Below are positions 35,232 to 43,665 of a stretch of DNA of 64,000 nt, in pieces; the first letter of the stretch is position 1, and every line of letters starts with the position of its first letter. The stretch spans positions 2,912,001-2,976,000 of the forward strand of contig NZ_CP042239.1 in NCBI RefSeq assembly GCF_007833215.1, read 5' to 3'. Under the pieces are notes generated by a model. It did no database searches, was not told where the DNA came from, and saw only the letters and a list, made by a program, of their open reading frames with translations. The DNA comes from Sphingomonas suaedae (GTDB taxonomy: Bacteria > Pseudomonadota > Alphaproteobacteria > Sphingomonadales > Sphingomonadaceae). The translations under genes and the position numbers were made by a program.

Positions 35232-36284
35232 TCAGTTCGGCTTCCCTTCGTTTACGCGCTGCTCAAGATCGGCGATGCTTTCCGTCACCGCCTCGAAACT
35301 GGGCGCGGCGCCGAAGATCATACCGGACATCGCCCCATAGTCCTGCCTTAGCGCATCGTACATCTCGCCTTCGGGCATTAGCGTGAAAGTCGGCGGGACC
35401 GCGCTCGCCAGGTCGAAGGCCGGCCGGTTGAAGAACATGCGCGCGTGCGCGACGCAGGCTGCGCCCAGCGCGGGATCGGCGATTGCCTGCGCGCCCAGCG
35501 GCGCCTGCATCAGTTCGTGGAGATCATAATAATGCCGCGAGATGCGGTTGCCGCCACCGCGCAGAACGCCCTTCGATTCATACCAGTGGCGCAAGCCGTG
35601 CAGAATGACGATCTTGTCCCAGAAGGTCCGTTCGGCATCGACCACCGTGACGTTCGGAACCCCGAGATCGAGCCCTGGTGCATCCTGCTCCAGATAAGGG
35701 CGGATCGAGCGGATCGAGTTCGGGTCGAGCGCCGACTTGGCGCCGGATTCGATCTTCACGGCCTTCGGGATATAGACGTCATACTCCGTCGCGGTCGGAT
35801 ACTGGACAAGCAGGGTCTGCCTGTCCTTGGGACCCGGCGTGATTTTCAGCTGGCCGGCGGCGATGCCACATCGGGCCGATGCCTCGACGGCGATCCGCGT
35901 GAGGTTGTCGAGCAGGGGGCCGTTGATGAAAGCCTCGCACGCTTCGCGAATGGCATCGAGCGCCTTTTCCCGTTTCTTGCCGGTCATCCCCTGCAGGTCC
36001 TCGACCGAATAGCCTTCACCAAGATCGTCGCGAAACACCGTGACGTCGATATCTTCCGAGAAGCGGCGGATCAGGCCGAATCCCTTCGAAAGTGAGGTGC
36101 CGCCCTTGAACAACAGGCGCGGACCTTCGGGCAGACCATTGAACAACGCATCGAGTGCCCAACACACCCAGAAATCCTTCTCGACATTCTGCGGCGTCGT
36201 GCCGATCCGCTGCGCGGTGGCCGCGAACAGACCGGCGCGGGTTTCGGCATCGGCGGAGAGGATCGTGTCATAGGCGGGGTTCAT
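35232..36284 (-). CDS. abiEii: AbiEii-type nucleotidyltransferase toxin
   Basis: Toxin of a type IV AbiE toxin-antitoxin/abortive-infection system. The DNA-polymerase-beta-like fold is indicated by KGGTSLSKGFGLIRRFSEDI (residues 60-79) with Asp78 and Asp80, and by the downstream DAERTFWDKIVILHGLRH and RHYYDLHEL motifs typical of AbiEii/AbiGii. The start ATG at 36284 overlaps the AbiEi stop in ATGA; a longer frame to 36863 runs antisense-like through AbiEi and is rejected. The protein is 350 residues, a little longer than Lactococcus AbiEii. It presumably transfers nucleotides to RNA to halt growth on infection. Confidence 0.92.
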   Translation of the reverse strand: MNPAYDTILSADAETRAGLFAATAQRIGTTPQNVEKDFWVCWALDALFNGLPEGPRLLFKGGTSLSKGFGLIRRFSEDIDVTVFRDDLGEGYSVEDLQGMTGKKREKALDAIREACEAFINGPLLDNLTRIAVEASARCGIAAGQLKITPGPKDRQTLLVQYPTATEYDVYIPKAVKIESGAKSALDPNSIRSIRPYLEQDAPGLDLGVPNVTVVDAERTFWDKIVILHGLRHWYESKGVLRGGGNRISRHYYDLHELMQAPLGAQAIADPALGAACVAHARMFFNRPAFDLASAVPPTFTLMPEGEMYDALRQDYGAMSGMIFGAAPSFEAVTESIADLEQRVNEGKPN

Positions 36285-36928
36285 TTGGTGCGCCTCGCGG
36301 TCAGCAGGGGTTTCAGAAAGTCGTGCATCCAGGTGGGCAGGGTCGATAGGCCGTCGCGCAAATCGTTGCGGACCCTGGTCGCGTTCGGGCCGCTGTGCAG
36401 AATGTCGTCGAGCCGGTCGCGCAGATCGTCCCGGCTGTCGGGATCGCCCAGCGTGTCCCGCAGCCAGTGCAGCGCCTGCACGATCCGCATGGCCGGTCGG
36501 CCCGCCCAATAGAGCTTGCTTGCTGCGGCCGGCTTGAACATGATGGTCATGTTGCCGAGATGGACCGAGCGAAGCCGTGCGTCGGTATGCACGACGATCT
36601 TGGACGGCACCGCGTTGGTGAGGCCGAGATCGTTCGCAGCGGTCATCCCGTCGACCAGCACCCGGATCTGATCGCGCCGTGCGATCGCATCGATCACCTC
36701 GCGCGGGTCGGGCGCGGTTGGCTGACGGGTGAGGCTGTTGATGCTCGGCTTGTCGTACAGGCCACGATCGATGCGCCGCAGGTCGCCCGCTATAGCCAGG
36801 CGCTGCAGGGCTTTGTCGACCGCGTCGCGCGTGCCGAGATCGAGAAAATCGACGGGCGTCCAAACCTTGCGCGGCGCTGCCTTGGCGACGCGTCGCACGA
36901 TCTGAGCCTTTAGATCTGGTGTGACCAT
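36281..36928 (-). CDS. abiEi: AbiEi-type antitoxin (DUF6088)
   Basis: Antitoxin and autorepressor of the AbiE pair. N-terminal winged helix (VWTPVDFLDLGTRDAVDKAL, LAIAGDLRRIDRGLYDKP) followed by the AbiEi C-terminal domain (DQIRVLVDGMTAANDLGLTN, VVHTDARLRSVHLGNMTIMF). With ATG 36928 it is 215 residues; the longer frame to 37003 crosses the operator repeats. The stop overlaps the toxin start by 4 bp. In type IV systems the antitoxin does not bind the toxin but opposes its effect, and represses its own promoter, which fits the repeats just upstream. Confidence 0.92.
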   Translation of the reverse strand: MVTPDLKAQIVRRVAKAAPRKVWTPVDFLDLGTRDAVDKALQRLAIAGDLRRIDRGLYDKPSINSLTRQPTAPDPREVIDAIARRDQIRVLVDGMTAANDLGLTNAVPSKIVVHTDARLRSVHLGNMTIMFKPAAASKLYWAGRPAMRIVQALHWLRDTLGDPDSRDDLRDRLDDILHSGPNATRVRNDLRDGLSTLPTWMHDFLKPLLTARRTK

Positions 36929-36929
36929 G

Positions 36930-37000
36930 TCCGAAACTTGCCTACATATTTCGGACTGAGCTGTTATCCGGTTGTCCGAAAAACAACAACAAATTTCGGA
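36930..37000. promoter_or_regulatory. Twin inverted-repeat operator of abiEi-abiEii
   Basis: Two identical inverted repeats of TCCGAAA / TTTCGGA, each with a 12-bp spacer: 36930-36936 with 36949-36955, and 36975-36981 with 36994-37000. The two are 45 bp apart. The first arm abuts the abiEi start codon, so a bound protein would cover the ribosome site as well as the promoter. AbiEi proteins are known to bind two inverted repeats in their promoter cooperatively, so this is the expected autoregulatory operator. Confidence 0.85.
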
Positions 37001-37084
37001 CAAGTATTAAAGGTGTCGATCCCAAGACGGTTCAACTGCCGAGGTGTTGCGCGAATCTCCGTTCAGCCACAACGGGAGCGTCCG

Positions 37085-37273
37085 ATGAGCGAAGTCAAAC
37101 TGTCCGCCACCCTCAAGGGCAACGGTTACCAGGCGACCGTCACCTTTCCCTCCGGTGTGTCGATGAGTTCGGCCGAATCCTACCCCACCATTCCAGAGGC
37201 GATCACGGCGGCTGCGCTGAAACTGCTAGATATGCCTGAACGGATTGAAACGCTGGCGTCCGGCACGCTTTGA
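37085..37273 (+). CDS. Small hypothetical protein of plasmid-type module
   Basis: A 62-residue protein (starts MSEVKLSATLKGNGYQATVT) with an ATG at 37085 after a GGAGCG site. It looks like a small alternating-beta protein with a C-terminal helix (PEAITAAALKLLDMPERIET). Same strand as, and about 200 bp upstream of, the DUF932 gene. No family recognised. Confidence 0.6.
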   Translation: MSEVKLSATLKGNGYQATVTFPSGVSMSSAESYPTIPEAITAAALKLLDMPERIETLASGTL

Positions 37274-37365
37274 AATTGAACCGCAGCCAACCGGGTCTGC
37301 AGCGACAGATCCGGTAGGGGGAAAGCCTTCCCCTGATGGCCAGCCGTGTCTAGCCATACCCCTTC

Positions 37366-37388
37366 TGCGGGGGCGCTTCGCCCCCGCA
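37366..37388 (+). terminator. GC-rich hairpin downstream of small gene
   Basis: TGCGGGGGC (37366-37374) pairs with GCCCCCGCA (37380-37388) around GCTTC. No U-tract follows, so it may be a processing or stabilising hairpin rather than a classical terminator. Confidence 0.5.
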
Positions 37389-37425
37389 ACGCCCCCGGAG
37401 AGGAAGAGAGCGGCCGGTCGGCCGT

Positions 37426-37464
37426 GACGGGTCAGGGCTGAGAGAGAGTCTCTCGGCGCCCGTC
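37426..37464 (+). promoter_or_regulatory. Hairpin leader of DUF932 gene
   Basis: GACGGG (37426-37431) pairs with CCCGTC (37459-37464), with inner GAGAGA/TCTCTC arms at the apex. The structure ends a few bases before the ribosome site CGGAG and the start at 37478. A similarly built hairpin lies before the ParB gene, suggesting a shared translational control element. Confidence 0.55.
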
Positions 37465-37477
37465 GCGGAGAATTTCC

Positions 37478-38677
37478 ATGGCGACTGTCCTCAACCACGT
37501 ATCCGCGCCGCCCCGGCGTCCGGGTCCCTACAAGGTCGATATCTCGCGAGGGTCTCGCATCGGGCGCGTCTCGTCCGAATGGTTCTCGCGCCCCGACGAC
37601 GAGCGCTATCTCTCGCTGCGCGAGCTCCATGCCGCCACGCTGGCGCGCGCACGGCGCGCCACGACCCGCACCGTCGAGACCCGTGAGGTCAGGGTGGAGG
37701 CGAGCCGCGACAATGCCGAACGCCTCGCCTTGATCGTGCCGGGCCGTGACGAGCCGATCGCGCCGACCCACTGGTCGTTCGGCCAGCTCTGCAGCCTGGT
37801 CGGGGCGCCCTCGGGTTATCTGCGCGCGCTGCCCGAGCCGCTCGCGGGCATCAACCTGCAGCACGGGCTGCTCAACCACCGCGTCGAGCTGATGAAGACG
37901 CTCGAAACCGAGGATGGGCGTACCGAACTGCGCGCTGTGACGGGTCCCGATTACGGCCGGATCTGGGATCATGAGCTGGTCGCGGCGGTCATGAAGATCG
38001 CCGGCAACGGCACTGGCGACACCCGCTGGAAGGTGCCGGGGCTGCTCGACTGGTCGACGATGATGCACAACCCGAATGTCGAGATCACCAAGGACACCAC
38101 CACGCTTTATGCGAGCGATCGCGACGTGTTCCTGTTCCTCGTCGACGACGCCCATCCAATCGAGGCCGGCCGGCTGCCCAATGGCGACCCGGACCTGTTC
38201 TTCCGCGGCTTCTACTGCTGGAACAGCGAGGTTGGCGCAAAGACGCTCGGCATGGCGTCCTTCTATCTTCGTGCGGTCTGTATGAACCGCAACATCTGGG
38301 GCGCCGAAGGCTTCGAGGAGATCAGCATCCGGCATTCGAAGTTCGCCGCTAACCGCTTCGCGCATGAGGCGGCGCCGGCGCTGGAGAATTTTGCGACCTC
38401 GTCGCCGCAGCCCTTTCTGTCCGGCATCATGGCCGCTCGGCAGCGCATCGTCGCCCGGACCGATGAGGACCGGCAGGACTTCCTGCGCAAGCGCGGCTTC
38501 TCCAAGGTGGAGACCGGCAGGATCATCGCAACGGTGCTCGACGAGGAGGGGCATCCGCCCGCCTCGGTCTTCGACTTCGTCCAGGGGATCACCGCGCTGG
38601 CGCGCGACAAGCCGCACCAGGATGCTCGGCTCGAACTCGAAGGGAAGGCCTCGAAACTCCTCGCGGCCGCGCACTGA
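37478..38677 (+). CDS. DUF932 domain-containing protein
   Basis: A 399-residue plasmid- and phage-type protein of unknown function. DUF932 blocks are clear: HWSFGQLCSLVGAPSGYLRA, FRGFYCWNSEVGAKTLGMAS-type segment, and LYRAVCMN-like sequence (FYLRAVCMNRNIWGAEGF). Members are common on sphingomonad and other alphaproteobacterial plasmids next to ParB-like genes and are sometimes linked to protection of incoming DNA, but this is not established. ATG at 37478 with CGGAG upstream. Followed by a strong terminator hairpin. Confidence 0.9.
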   Translation: MATVLNHVSAPPRRPGPYKVDISRGSRIGRVSSEWFSRPDDERYLSLRELHAATLARARRATTRTVETREVRVEASRDNAERLALIVPGRDEPIAPTHWSFGQLCSLVGAPSGYLRALPEPLAGINLQHGLLNHRVELMKTLETEDGRTELRAVTGPDYGRIWDHELVAAVMKIAGNGTGDTRWKVPGLLDWSTMMHNPNVEITKDTTTLYASDRDVFLFLVDDAHPIEAGRLPNGDPDLFFRGFYCWNSEVGAKTLGMASFYLRAVCMNRNIWGAEGFEEISIRHSKFAANRFAHEAAPALENFATSSPQPFLSGIMAARQRIVARTDEDRQDFLRKRGFSKVETGRIIATVLDEEGHPPASVFDFVQGITALARDKPHQDARLELEGKASKLLAAAH

Positions 38678-38698
38678 TCCACACCCGTTTCGCCAGGC

Positions 38699-38734
38699 GG
38701 CGCAGCCCTCCTCCTAGAGGTAGAGGGCTGCGCC
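38699..38734 (+). terminator. Strong terminator-like hairpin after DUF932 gene
   Basis: A perfect 12-bp stem GGCGCAGCCCTC (38699-38710) with GAGGGCTGCGCC (38723-38734), a 12-base loop, followed by GTTTCC. It lies 21 bases after the DUF932 stop. Confidence 0.7.
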
Positions 38735-38739
38735 GTTTC

Positions 38740-38786
38740 CATGGCGGGATGAAGGCCGGAGGAGAGTCTCCCGGTCACCCGCCATG
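38740..38786 (+). promoter_or_regulatory. Hairpin leader of ParB-like gene
   Basis: CATGGCGGG (38740-38748) pairs with CCCGCCATG (38778-38786), with a nested GGAGA/TCTCC hairpin at the tip. The right arm ends immediately before the ribosome site TGGAGA, and the gene starts at 38799. Same design as the leader of the DUF932 gene. Confidence 0.6.
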
Positions 38787-38798
38787 TGGAGAACCGAC

Positions 38799-40898
38799 AT
38801 GGCAAAGCGCCAACCCAAGCTCGTCCTTGCGCCCGCGCAGGGGATTCCCTTCAATCAGCTGGTCCTGTCCCAGTCCAACGTCCGGCGGGTCAAGAACGGC
38901 GTCACCATAAACGATCTCGCCGCCGACATCGAGCGACGTGGACTTCTGAATGGACTCAACGTCCGGCCCGAGCTGGACGCCGAGGGGCAGGAGACCGGCA
39001 AGTTCGAGGTCCCGGCCGGCGGCCGCCGCTTCCGTGCGCTCGAAATCCTCGTCAAGCGCAAGCGTCTGGCCAACGACGCGATCGTGCCCTGCGTGATCAA
39101 GCCCGCCGACAGCCAGGTTTCGGCGGAGGAGGACAGCTATGCGGAGAATGTGTTCCGCGAAGCGCTCCACCCGCTCGACGAATTCCGCGGCATGAAGCTG
39201 CTGGTCGACCAGGGCGACGACATCGAGACCGTCGCCGCGCGCTTCCGCGTGACCCCTGCGGTCGTGCGCCAGCGTCTAAAGCTGGCTTCGGTGTCGCCGG
39301 CACTGCACGAGGTCTATGCCAGCGACGGCATGACGCTCGAGCAGCTCATGGCGTTCAGCGTCTCCGAGGACCATACGCGCCAGGAGCAGGTCTGGGAGCT
39401 AGTTCAGCAGCACCCCAATCAGTCGGCCTGGTTCATTCGCTCCCGGCTGACCGAGGCGACCGTCGCCGCCACCGATCCCCGCGTTCGCTTCGTCGGCATC
39501 GACGCCTATGTCGAGGCCGGCGGCTGCGTGCTGCGCGACCTGTTCGAGGAGGATCGCGGCGGATGGCTGCAGGATGCCGCCCTGCTCGATCGCCTGGTGC
39601 TCGAGAAGCTCGGCGCCGCAGCCGAGCGCATCCGCGGCGAAGGCTGGAAGTGGGTCGAGACCGCAATCGACCTGCCCTATGGCTTCAATCACGTCATGCG
39701 GCAGATCGAGCCGATCCACACCCCGCCGACCGAGGCCGAGCTCGCCGAGGTTGCGACGCTTCAGGCTGAGGCCGACGCGCTCGAGGCCCAATGGTCGGGT
39801 GAAGATGCCATCCCGGACGAAGTCGATTCGCGGGTGACCGAGCTCGACGAGCGCATCGGCGCGCTCGCCGGCGGCAGCTGGGCTTACGACCCTGCCGAAA
39901 TGGCGATCGCCGGTGTGTTCGTGTCGTTCGACAGAATCGGGTCGTTCGAAATCGAGGCTGGCTGGGTACGTGCCGAGGACAAACTGGCGATCGAGTCCGA
40001 ACCCGCCGCGAACGAGGGCGAGCGTCCCGACGATGCAGACGAGGAGCCGGCGGCGCCTGCGGGCGGGGATGAGGCACCGTCGCAGAGTGAGGAGGAGGAC
40101 GACGGACTGAAGCCCTTGCCCGACCGGCTAGTCTCCGAGCTCACTGCCGAGCGCACGCTCGCGCTCCAGGAGGCGCTCGCCTGCAATCCCAAAGTGGCGT
40201 TCGCGGCGGTGCTGCACAATTTCGTGCTCGCTTGCTTTTATCATGGTCGCGCGGAGAGCTGCCTGACGGTCAATCTCTCCAGGGTCAGCTTCGGGGTTCA
40301 ATCTGCGGGCATGAGACACAGCGCGACCGCGACCGCGATCGAGGCCCGGCACGAGCGGTGGAACGAACGGCTGCCGGAGTCCGATCGTGACCTCTGGGAC
40401 GCCCTCCAAAAGCTCGACGGCGACGAGCAGGCCGAGCTCTTCGCACACTGCGCCGCCTATTCGGTCAACGCGCTGTTCGAAGTCGCGCCCAGATACGATA
40501 ATGGGCGCATCTCGGCGCACACCGTCGAGCGGCGACTCGCGCATAGCCACGTCCTCGCCCGCGCCGTCGGGCTCGACATGGTCGCAGCCGGCTGGAAACC
40601 CACCGCCGAGAATTTTTTCGGCAAGGTGACCAAGGCGAGCATCCTCGAGGCCGTGACCGAAGCGAAGGGCAGCGAGGTCGCGGGCCGGATCGACCATCTC
40701 AAGAAGCCGGAAATGGCGCAGGAGGCCGAGCAGCTGATGGCGGATGCCAGCTGGCTGCCCGAGCCTCTCCGCACTCCCGAGCTGCCGGCGCAGGCCGAGC
40801 TGCCCGGTGTCGTCGCGGAGGCCGCGACTGTCACCGAAGCGCCCTCCGGCCCGGACGCGTCCGGCGAGGACGAGCCGCTGGCGATCGCGGCCGAATGA
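38799..40898 (+). CDS. ParB/RepB/Spo0J-like nuclease-domain protein (large, plasmid type)
   Basis: A 699-residue protein with an N-terminal ParB-like nuclease/CTPase domain: SNVRRVKNGVTINDLAADIE, PAGGRRFRAL (box I) and ENVFREALHPLDEFRGMKLL (box II), then a helix-turn-helix VAARFRVTPAVVRQRLKLAS. The C-terminal 400 residues are rich in acidic and low-complexity linkers (about residues 400-445). It is more than twice the size of chromosomal Spo0J, and there is no parA nearby, so partition is doubtful; such large ParB-like proteins are accessory genes on sphingomonad plasmids. Start at ATG 38799 after TGGAGA; the ATG at 38784 is inside the leader hairpin. Confidence 0.88.
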   Translation: MAKRQPKLVLAPAQGIPFNQLVLSQSNVRRVKNGVTINDLAADIERRGLLNGLNVRPELDAEGQETGKFEVPAGGRRFRALEILVKRKRLANDAIVPCVIKPADSQVSAEEDSYAENVFREALHPLDEFRGMKLLVDQGDDIETVAARFRVTPAVVRQRLKLASVSPALHEVYASDGMTLEQLMAFSVSEDHTRQEQVWELVQQHPNQSAWFIRSRLTEATVAATDPRVRFVGIDAYVEAGGCVLRDLFEEDRGGWLQDAALLDRLVLEKLGAAAERIRGEGWKWVETAIDLPYGFNHVMRQIEPIHTPPTEAELAEVATLQAEADALEAQWSGEDAIPDEVDSRVTELDERIGALAGGSWAYDPAEMAIAGVFVSFDRIGSFEIEAGWVRAEDKLAIESEPAANEGERPDDADEEPAAPAGGDEAPSQSEEEDDGLKPLPDRLVSELTAERTLALQEALACNPKVAFAAVLHNFVLACFYHGRAESCLTVNLSRVSFGVQSAGMRHSATATAIEARHERWNERLPESDRDLWDALQKLDGDEQAELFAHCAAYSVNALFEVAPRYDNGRISAHTVERRLAHSHVLARAVGLDMVAAGWKPTAENFFGKVTKASILEAVTEAKGSEVAGRIDHLKKPEMAQEAEQLMADASWLPEPLRTPELPAQAELPGVVAEAATVTEAPSGPDASGEDEPLAIAAE

Positions 40899-42013
40899 CC
40901 GACTGGGGCGGGGCGCTTCGCGTCTCGCCCTTTTTCTTTCCGCGTCGGCAGCTCCTGGATCTCCGACGCTGCATGCGAGATTTGGCCATGGAGCATCCTG
41001 CGAGCGCGATCGCACGCGAACTGGCCGACCAAGCCGAACGGCTATGCCGGCGCTATCTTTCCAACGGACGCCGCGAAGGCAATTACTGGCAGGTCGGCGA
41101 TGTTCGCAATACGCCGGGCCGCAGCCTCTATGTTCGCCTCCGCGATAGTCCCGACGGCACCGGCCGGGCGGGCAAATGGACCGACGCGCAGTCGGGCGAA
41201 CATGGCGACCTGCTCGACATCATCCGCGCATCGACGCTGACCGGAACGCTCGCTGAAGCCCTGGTCGAAGCGCGGCGCTTTCTCAGCCAGCCCGACACCC
41301 CGGTCTCCGCCGGCATGAAGGCGACCCGCGACGTTTCGACAGGATCTCCTGGAGCAGCTCGGCGCCTGCTGGCGATTTGCAAGTCGATCGCCGGCACGCA
41401 GGTCGAAACCTATCTGCGCGGTCGCGGCATTCCGCCGATGCCCGGACTGGATGCCCTGCAGTTCCATCCACGCTGCTGGTATCGTCGCTCGATTGATGAC
41501 AGCGGCGATGTTGCGTCCGCCATGCCGGCGATGATTGCCGCGGTGACCGACATCGCCGGCAATATCACCGGTGCGCATCGCACCTGGCTGACTTCGGACG
41601 GTTCCGACAAAGCCCCCGTTGCGTATCCGCGTCGCGCGATGGGTCATCTGCTTGGGCACGGTGTCCGCTTTGGCATCGCTGGTCCGGTCATGGCCGCAGG
41701 CGAAGGTATCGAGTCCACACTTTCGCTCTGTGCCGCCGTTCCGACGCTGCCGTCGATCGCGGCCCTCTCGTCGGCGCACCTTGCAGCCCTCATATTCCCG
41801 CCGACGCTGCGCCGGCTCTATATTGCCCGTGAGGCTGATCGCGCCGGGCACAAGGCGTTTGCCACGCTTATGCGCCGCGCCGTGCAATTCGGGATCGACG
41901 TCTGCCCGCTCGACTCCCGGCTTGGCGACCTCAACACAGACCTGCGCACGATTGGCCTAGAGGCGGTGCGCAGCGATCTCCTCGCGCAGATGCGACCCGA
42001 AGACCGGCCCTGA
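40895..42013 (+). CDS. Toprim domain protein (DUF7146, plasmid primase-like)
   Basis: A protein of up to 372 residues. The N-terminal half (ANYWQVGDV-like NYWQVGDVRNTPGRSLYVRL, KWTDAQSGEHGDLLDII) matches the DUF7146 segment found before Toprim domains of plasmid and phage primase/helicases; the C-terminal half has a Toprim-like core with MAAGEGIESTLSLCAAVPTL and LYIAREADRAGHKAF carrying the acidic metal ligands. The ATG at 40895 overlaps the ParB stop by 4 bp; ATG 40973 or 40988 would also fit because similarity begins only there. No zinc-finger or helicase domain is visible, so it is a primase fragment-type protein rather than a full primase. Confidence 0.82.
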   Translation: MTDWGGALRVSPFFFPRRQLLDLRRCMRDLAMEHPASAIARELADQAERLCRRYLSNGRREGNYWQVGDVRNTPGRSLYVRLRDSPDGTGRAGKWTDAQSGEHGDLLDIIRASTLTGTLAEALVEARRFLSQPDTPVSAGMKATRDVSTGSPGAARRLLAICKSIAGTQVETYLRGRGIPPMPGLDALQFHPRCWYRRSIDDSGDVASAMPAMIAAVTDIAGNITGAHRTWLTSDGSDKAPVAYPRRAMGHLLGHGVRFGIAGPVMAAGEGIESTLSLCAAVPTLPSIAALSSAHLAALIFPPTLRRLYIAREADRAGHKAFATLMRRAVQFGIDVCPLDSRLGDLNTDLRTIGLEAVRSDLLAQMRPEDRP

Positions 42014-42324
42014 TACGCGATGGTCGCGATGCATCGCCGCCGTTGCTCCGCCGACGAGAGTCCGCGCCATGCGCCTTCCCAGAGGGCGACGGGTCGGCAT
42101 CGCCCGCGATCACGCAACCCGTCCGTGCAGCTATTTTCCGCCGCGGGCTTGGGGCCCGCTTTGCATCGCGAAGCAAAATAGCCGCGCTCCCGGGTCCTCC
42201 GCTTGCGCTTCGGCGCCCGCCGGCTTTGCCGGCCGCTTCGCTCGGGCGTGCGCGGTCGCGGGCGCCACCGCCTCTTGTCGCCAGGAAGGCCGCAAGGACG
42301 CGGCCTCAGCTTGGAGCACTTCGG
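42014..42324. repeat. Structured GC-rich spacer with nested inverted repeats
   Basis: About 310 bp without a gene. GCTATTTT (42130-42137) pairs with AAAATAGC (42175-42182) and encloses two smaller hairpins, GCGGGC/GCCCGC (42143-42159) and TTTGC/GCAAA. Further inverted GC pairs follow (for example GCCGGC...GCCGGC near 42220-42235). The DNA could form a multi-branched structure in single strand or RNA. Confidence 0.55.
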
Positions 42325-43248
42325 ATGGACGATTTTCACGACATGACGGGCGAAGGCGGATCGCAGTTCGCCCATTTGCTGGAGGAGCTGGAACTGTTCG
42401 GCCGGCGGCCGTTCGACGACGAGCTCGATCCAAGACCGCTACCCGAGGGCCGTCTGGTCGAGGCGGCCGCCGCCGACACCTTCGATGCGATGGGTGCGAG
42501 CCTCACCGACACCCGCCTCGAGCCCGAACTCGAGGAACTCCTCTGGGGTTTCACCAACGTCTTCCACCGCGCGACCGAAAGGGTCGATCGGCAGCTGGAT
42601 AGCAACGAGCTGACGCAGAAGCGCTTGCAGCGCGAGCAGGACGGCTCGGAGGTCAAGTCGGTCGAGCTGGAGACGCTGATCGCCGAAGGCCGGTCGATGA
42701 TCGAACGCCGCGATGCGATGGAAGCGTACCGCGAGGCCTTCGCCGAGCAGTTCCGTCACTATTTCCACAAGCCCTGGCTGCCCAAGAGCGGGTCTATGCT
42801 CAATCGCAGCGCGATGACCGCAGCGGTGATCGAGAGCCGGGAATTCGTGAACGAGCGACGCTGGACCGATGCTCAGCTTCTCGTTCCGCCCGGTGAGCGC
42901 ATCTATGTGAGCGGCGGTACCGATTACATGGATCATCGGGCGATCTGGCAGGTGCTCGACAAGGTCCATGGTCGCCATCCCACGATGGTCCTGATCCATG
43001 GCGGGTCGAGCAAAGGCGCCGAGCATATCGCTGCCCTCTGGGCGGGCAAGCGCAAGATTCCGCAGGTGCCGTTCAAGCCCGACTTCGTGAAGCACAACCG
43101 CGCATCCGCCCCGTTCAAACGCAACGACCGTGTGATTTCGATCATGCCCCGCGGCATCATCATTTTCCCGGGTGGCGGCATCCAGGACAATCTGTTCGAC
43201 AAGGCGCGCACCGCCGGCATCGCCGTGATCGATCATCGGCGGCGATGA
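42325..43248 (+). CDS. DUF2493 (YspA-like, SLOG-superfamily) protein
   Basis: A 307-residue protein. The C-terminal third is a DUF2493 Rossmann-like domain of the SLOG/YspA group: RIYVSGGTDYMDHRAIW, TMVLIHGGSSKGAEHIAALW, IIIFPGGGIQDNLFDKAR. SLOG proteins bind nucleotides or nucleotide-derived ligands, sometimes as sensors in defence. The N-terminal 180 residues are largely helical with an ELETLIAEGRSMIERRDAME coiled segment. ATG 42325 has TTGGAG upstream; the frame open to 42043 crosses the structured spacer and is rejected. Part of the plasmid-type block. Confidence 0.85.
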   Translation: MDDFHDMTGEGGSQFAHLLEELELFGRRPFDDELDPRPLPEGRLVEAAAADTFDAMGASLTDTRLEPELEELLWGFTNVFHRATERVDRQLDSNELTQKRLQREQDGSEVKSVELETLIAEGRSMIERRDAMEAYREAFAEQFRHYFHKPWLPKSGSMLNRSAMTAAVIESREFVNERRWTDAQLLVPPGERIYVSGGTDYMDHRAIWQVLDKVHGRHPTMVLIHGGSSKGAEHIAALWAGKRKIPQVPFKPDFVKHNRASAPFKRNDRVISIMPRGIIIFPGGGIQDNLFDKARTAGIAVIDHRRR

Positions 43249-43435
43249 TGTTCCCACTCTCACGATGGGCAAAGCCTGGCGACCCCGTACTGGGCCCGCG
43301 CCGGCGGGCCGCAACATGGGGCCCGGGGGCCCCAGTCCTCCACTGCGTTCCAGCCCAGGGGTGCGCCCCACCTCCTTCGCGGACCCGCGCGGGGTCTGCC
43401 GCCCGGCTTCGCCCTCGATGACAAGGAGATGTGTC
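43249..43435. repeat. Structured GC-rich spacer
   Basis: Contains the palindrome TGGGGCCCGGGGGCCCCA (43316-43333) and neighbouring GGCCCGC/GCGGGCC-type inverted pairs (43287-43312), similar in style to the spacers before DUF932 and DUF2493 genes. An AAGGAG ribosome site for the next gene lies at 43423-43428. Confidence 0.5.
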
Positions 43436-43615
43436 ATGAATCGCAGACTTCGCTACAGGCTCCAGACCATGCCTGAGCCCGAACGCGCGGTGTTCGATCG
43501 AGCCCGCTATCGCGACCTTGATTACATCCAGATCGCAGCCGAACTCGACATCAGCGTCGCCGAGGTTCAGCGCCGCTTGTCGAGCGCGATGCGGCATCTT
43601 GTCGGCTGGAAATAG
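43436..43615 (+). CDS. Sigma-70 region 4-like small helix-turn-helix protein
   Basis: A 59-residue protein with ATG 43436 after AAGGAG. It resembles an isolated sigma region 4: LQTMPEPERAVFDRARYRDL then YIQIAAELDISVAEVQRRLS. It lacks region 2, so it cannot be a complete sigma factor; a transcriptional modulator of the element is likely. Such mini-proteins commonly accompany the DUF2493 gene on sphingomonad plasmids. Confidence 0.78.
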   Translation: MNRRLRYRLQTMPEPERAVFDRARYRDLDYIQIAAELDISVAEVQRRLSSAMRHLVGWK

Positions 43616-43665
43616 CGACTGGCAGGAACATTGAGGAAACTCTCCAGCACAGCTAGGCTTCGATC

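Noticed and set aside
35232..36863. 543-residue version of AbiEii
   Set aside because: The extra 193 residues are the shadow of AbiEi; the ATGA overlap at 36281-36284 marks the real start.
38799..40898. Calling the large ParB-like protein a chromosome or plasmid partition protein
   Set aside because: No parA or parS-like repeat is linked and the protein is over twice the usual size.
42043..42324. Upstream extension of the DUF2493 protein
   Set aside because: Encoded by a hairpin-rich GC spacer, Arg/Pro/Ala-rich, without similarity; ATG 42325 has a ribosome site.
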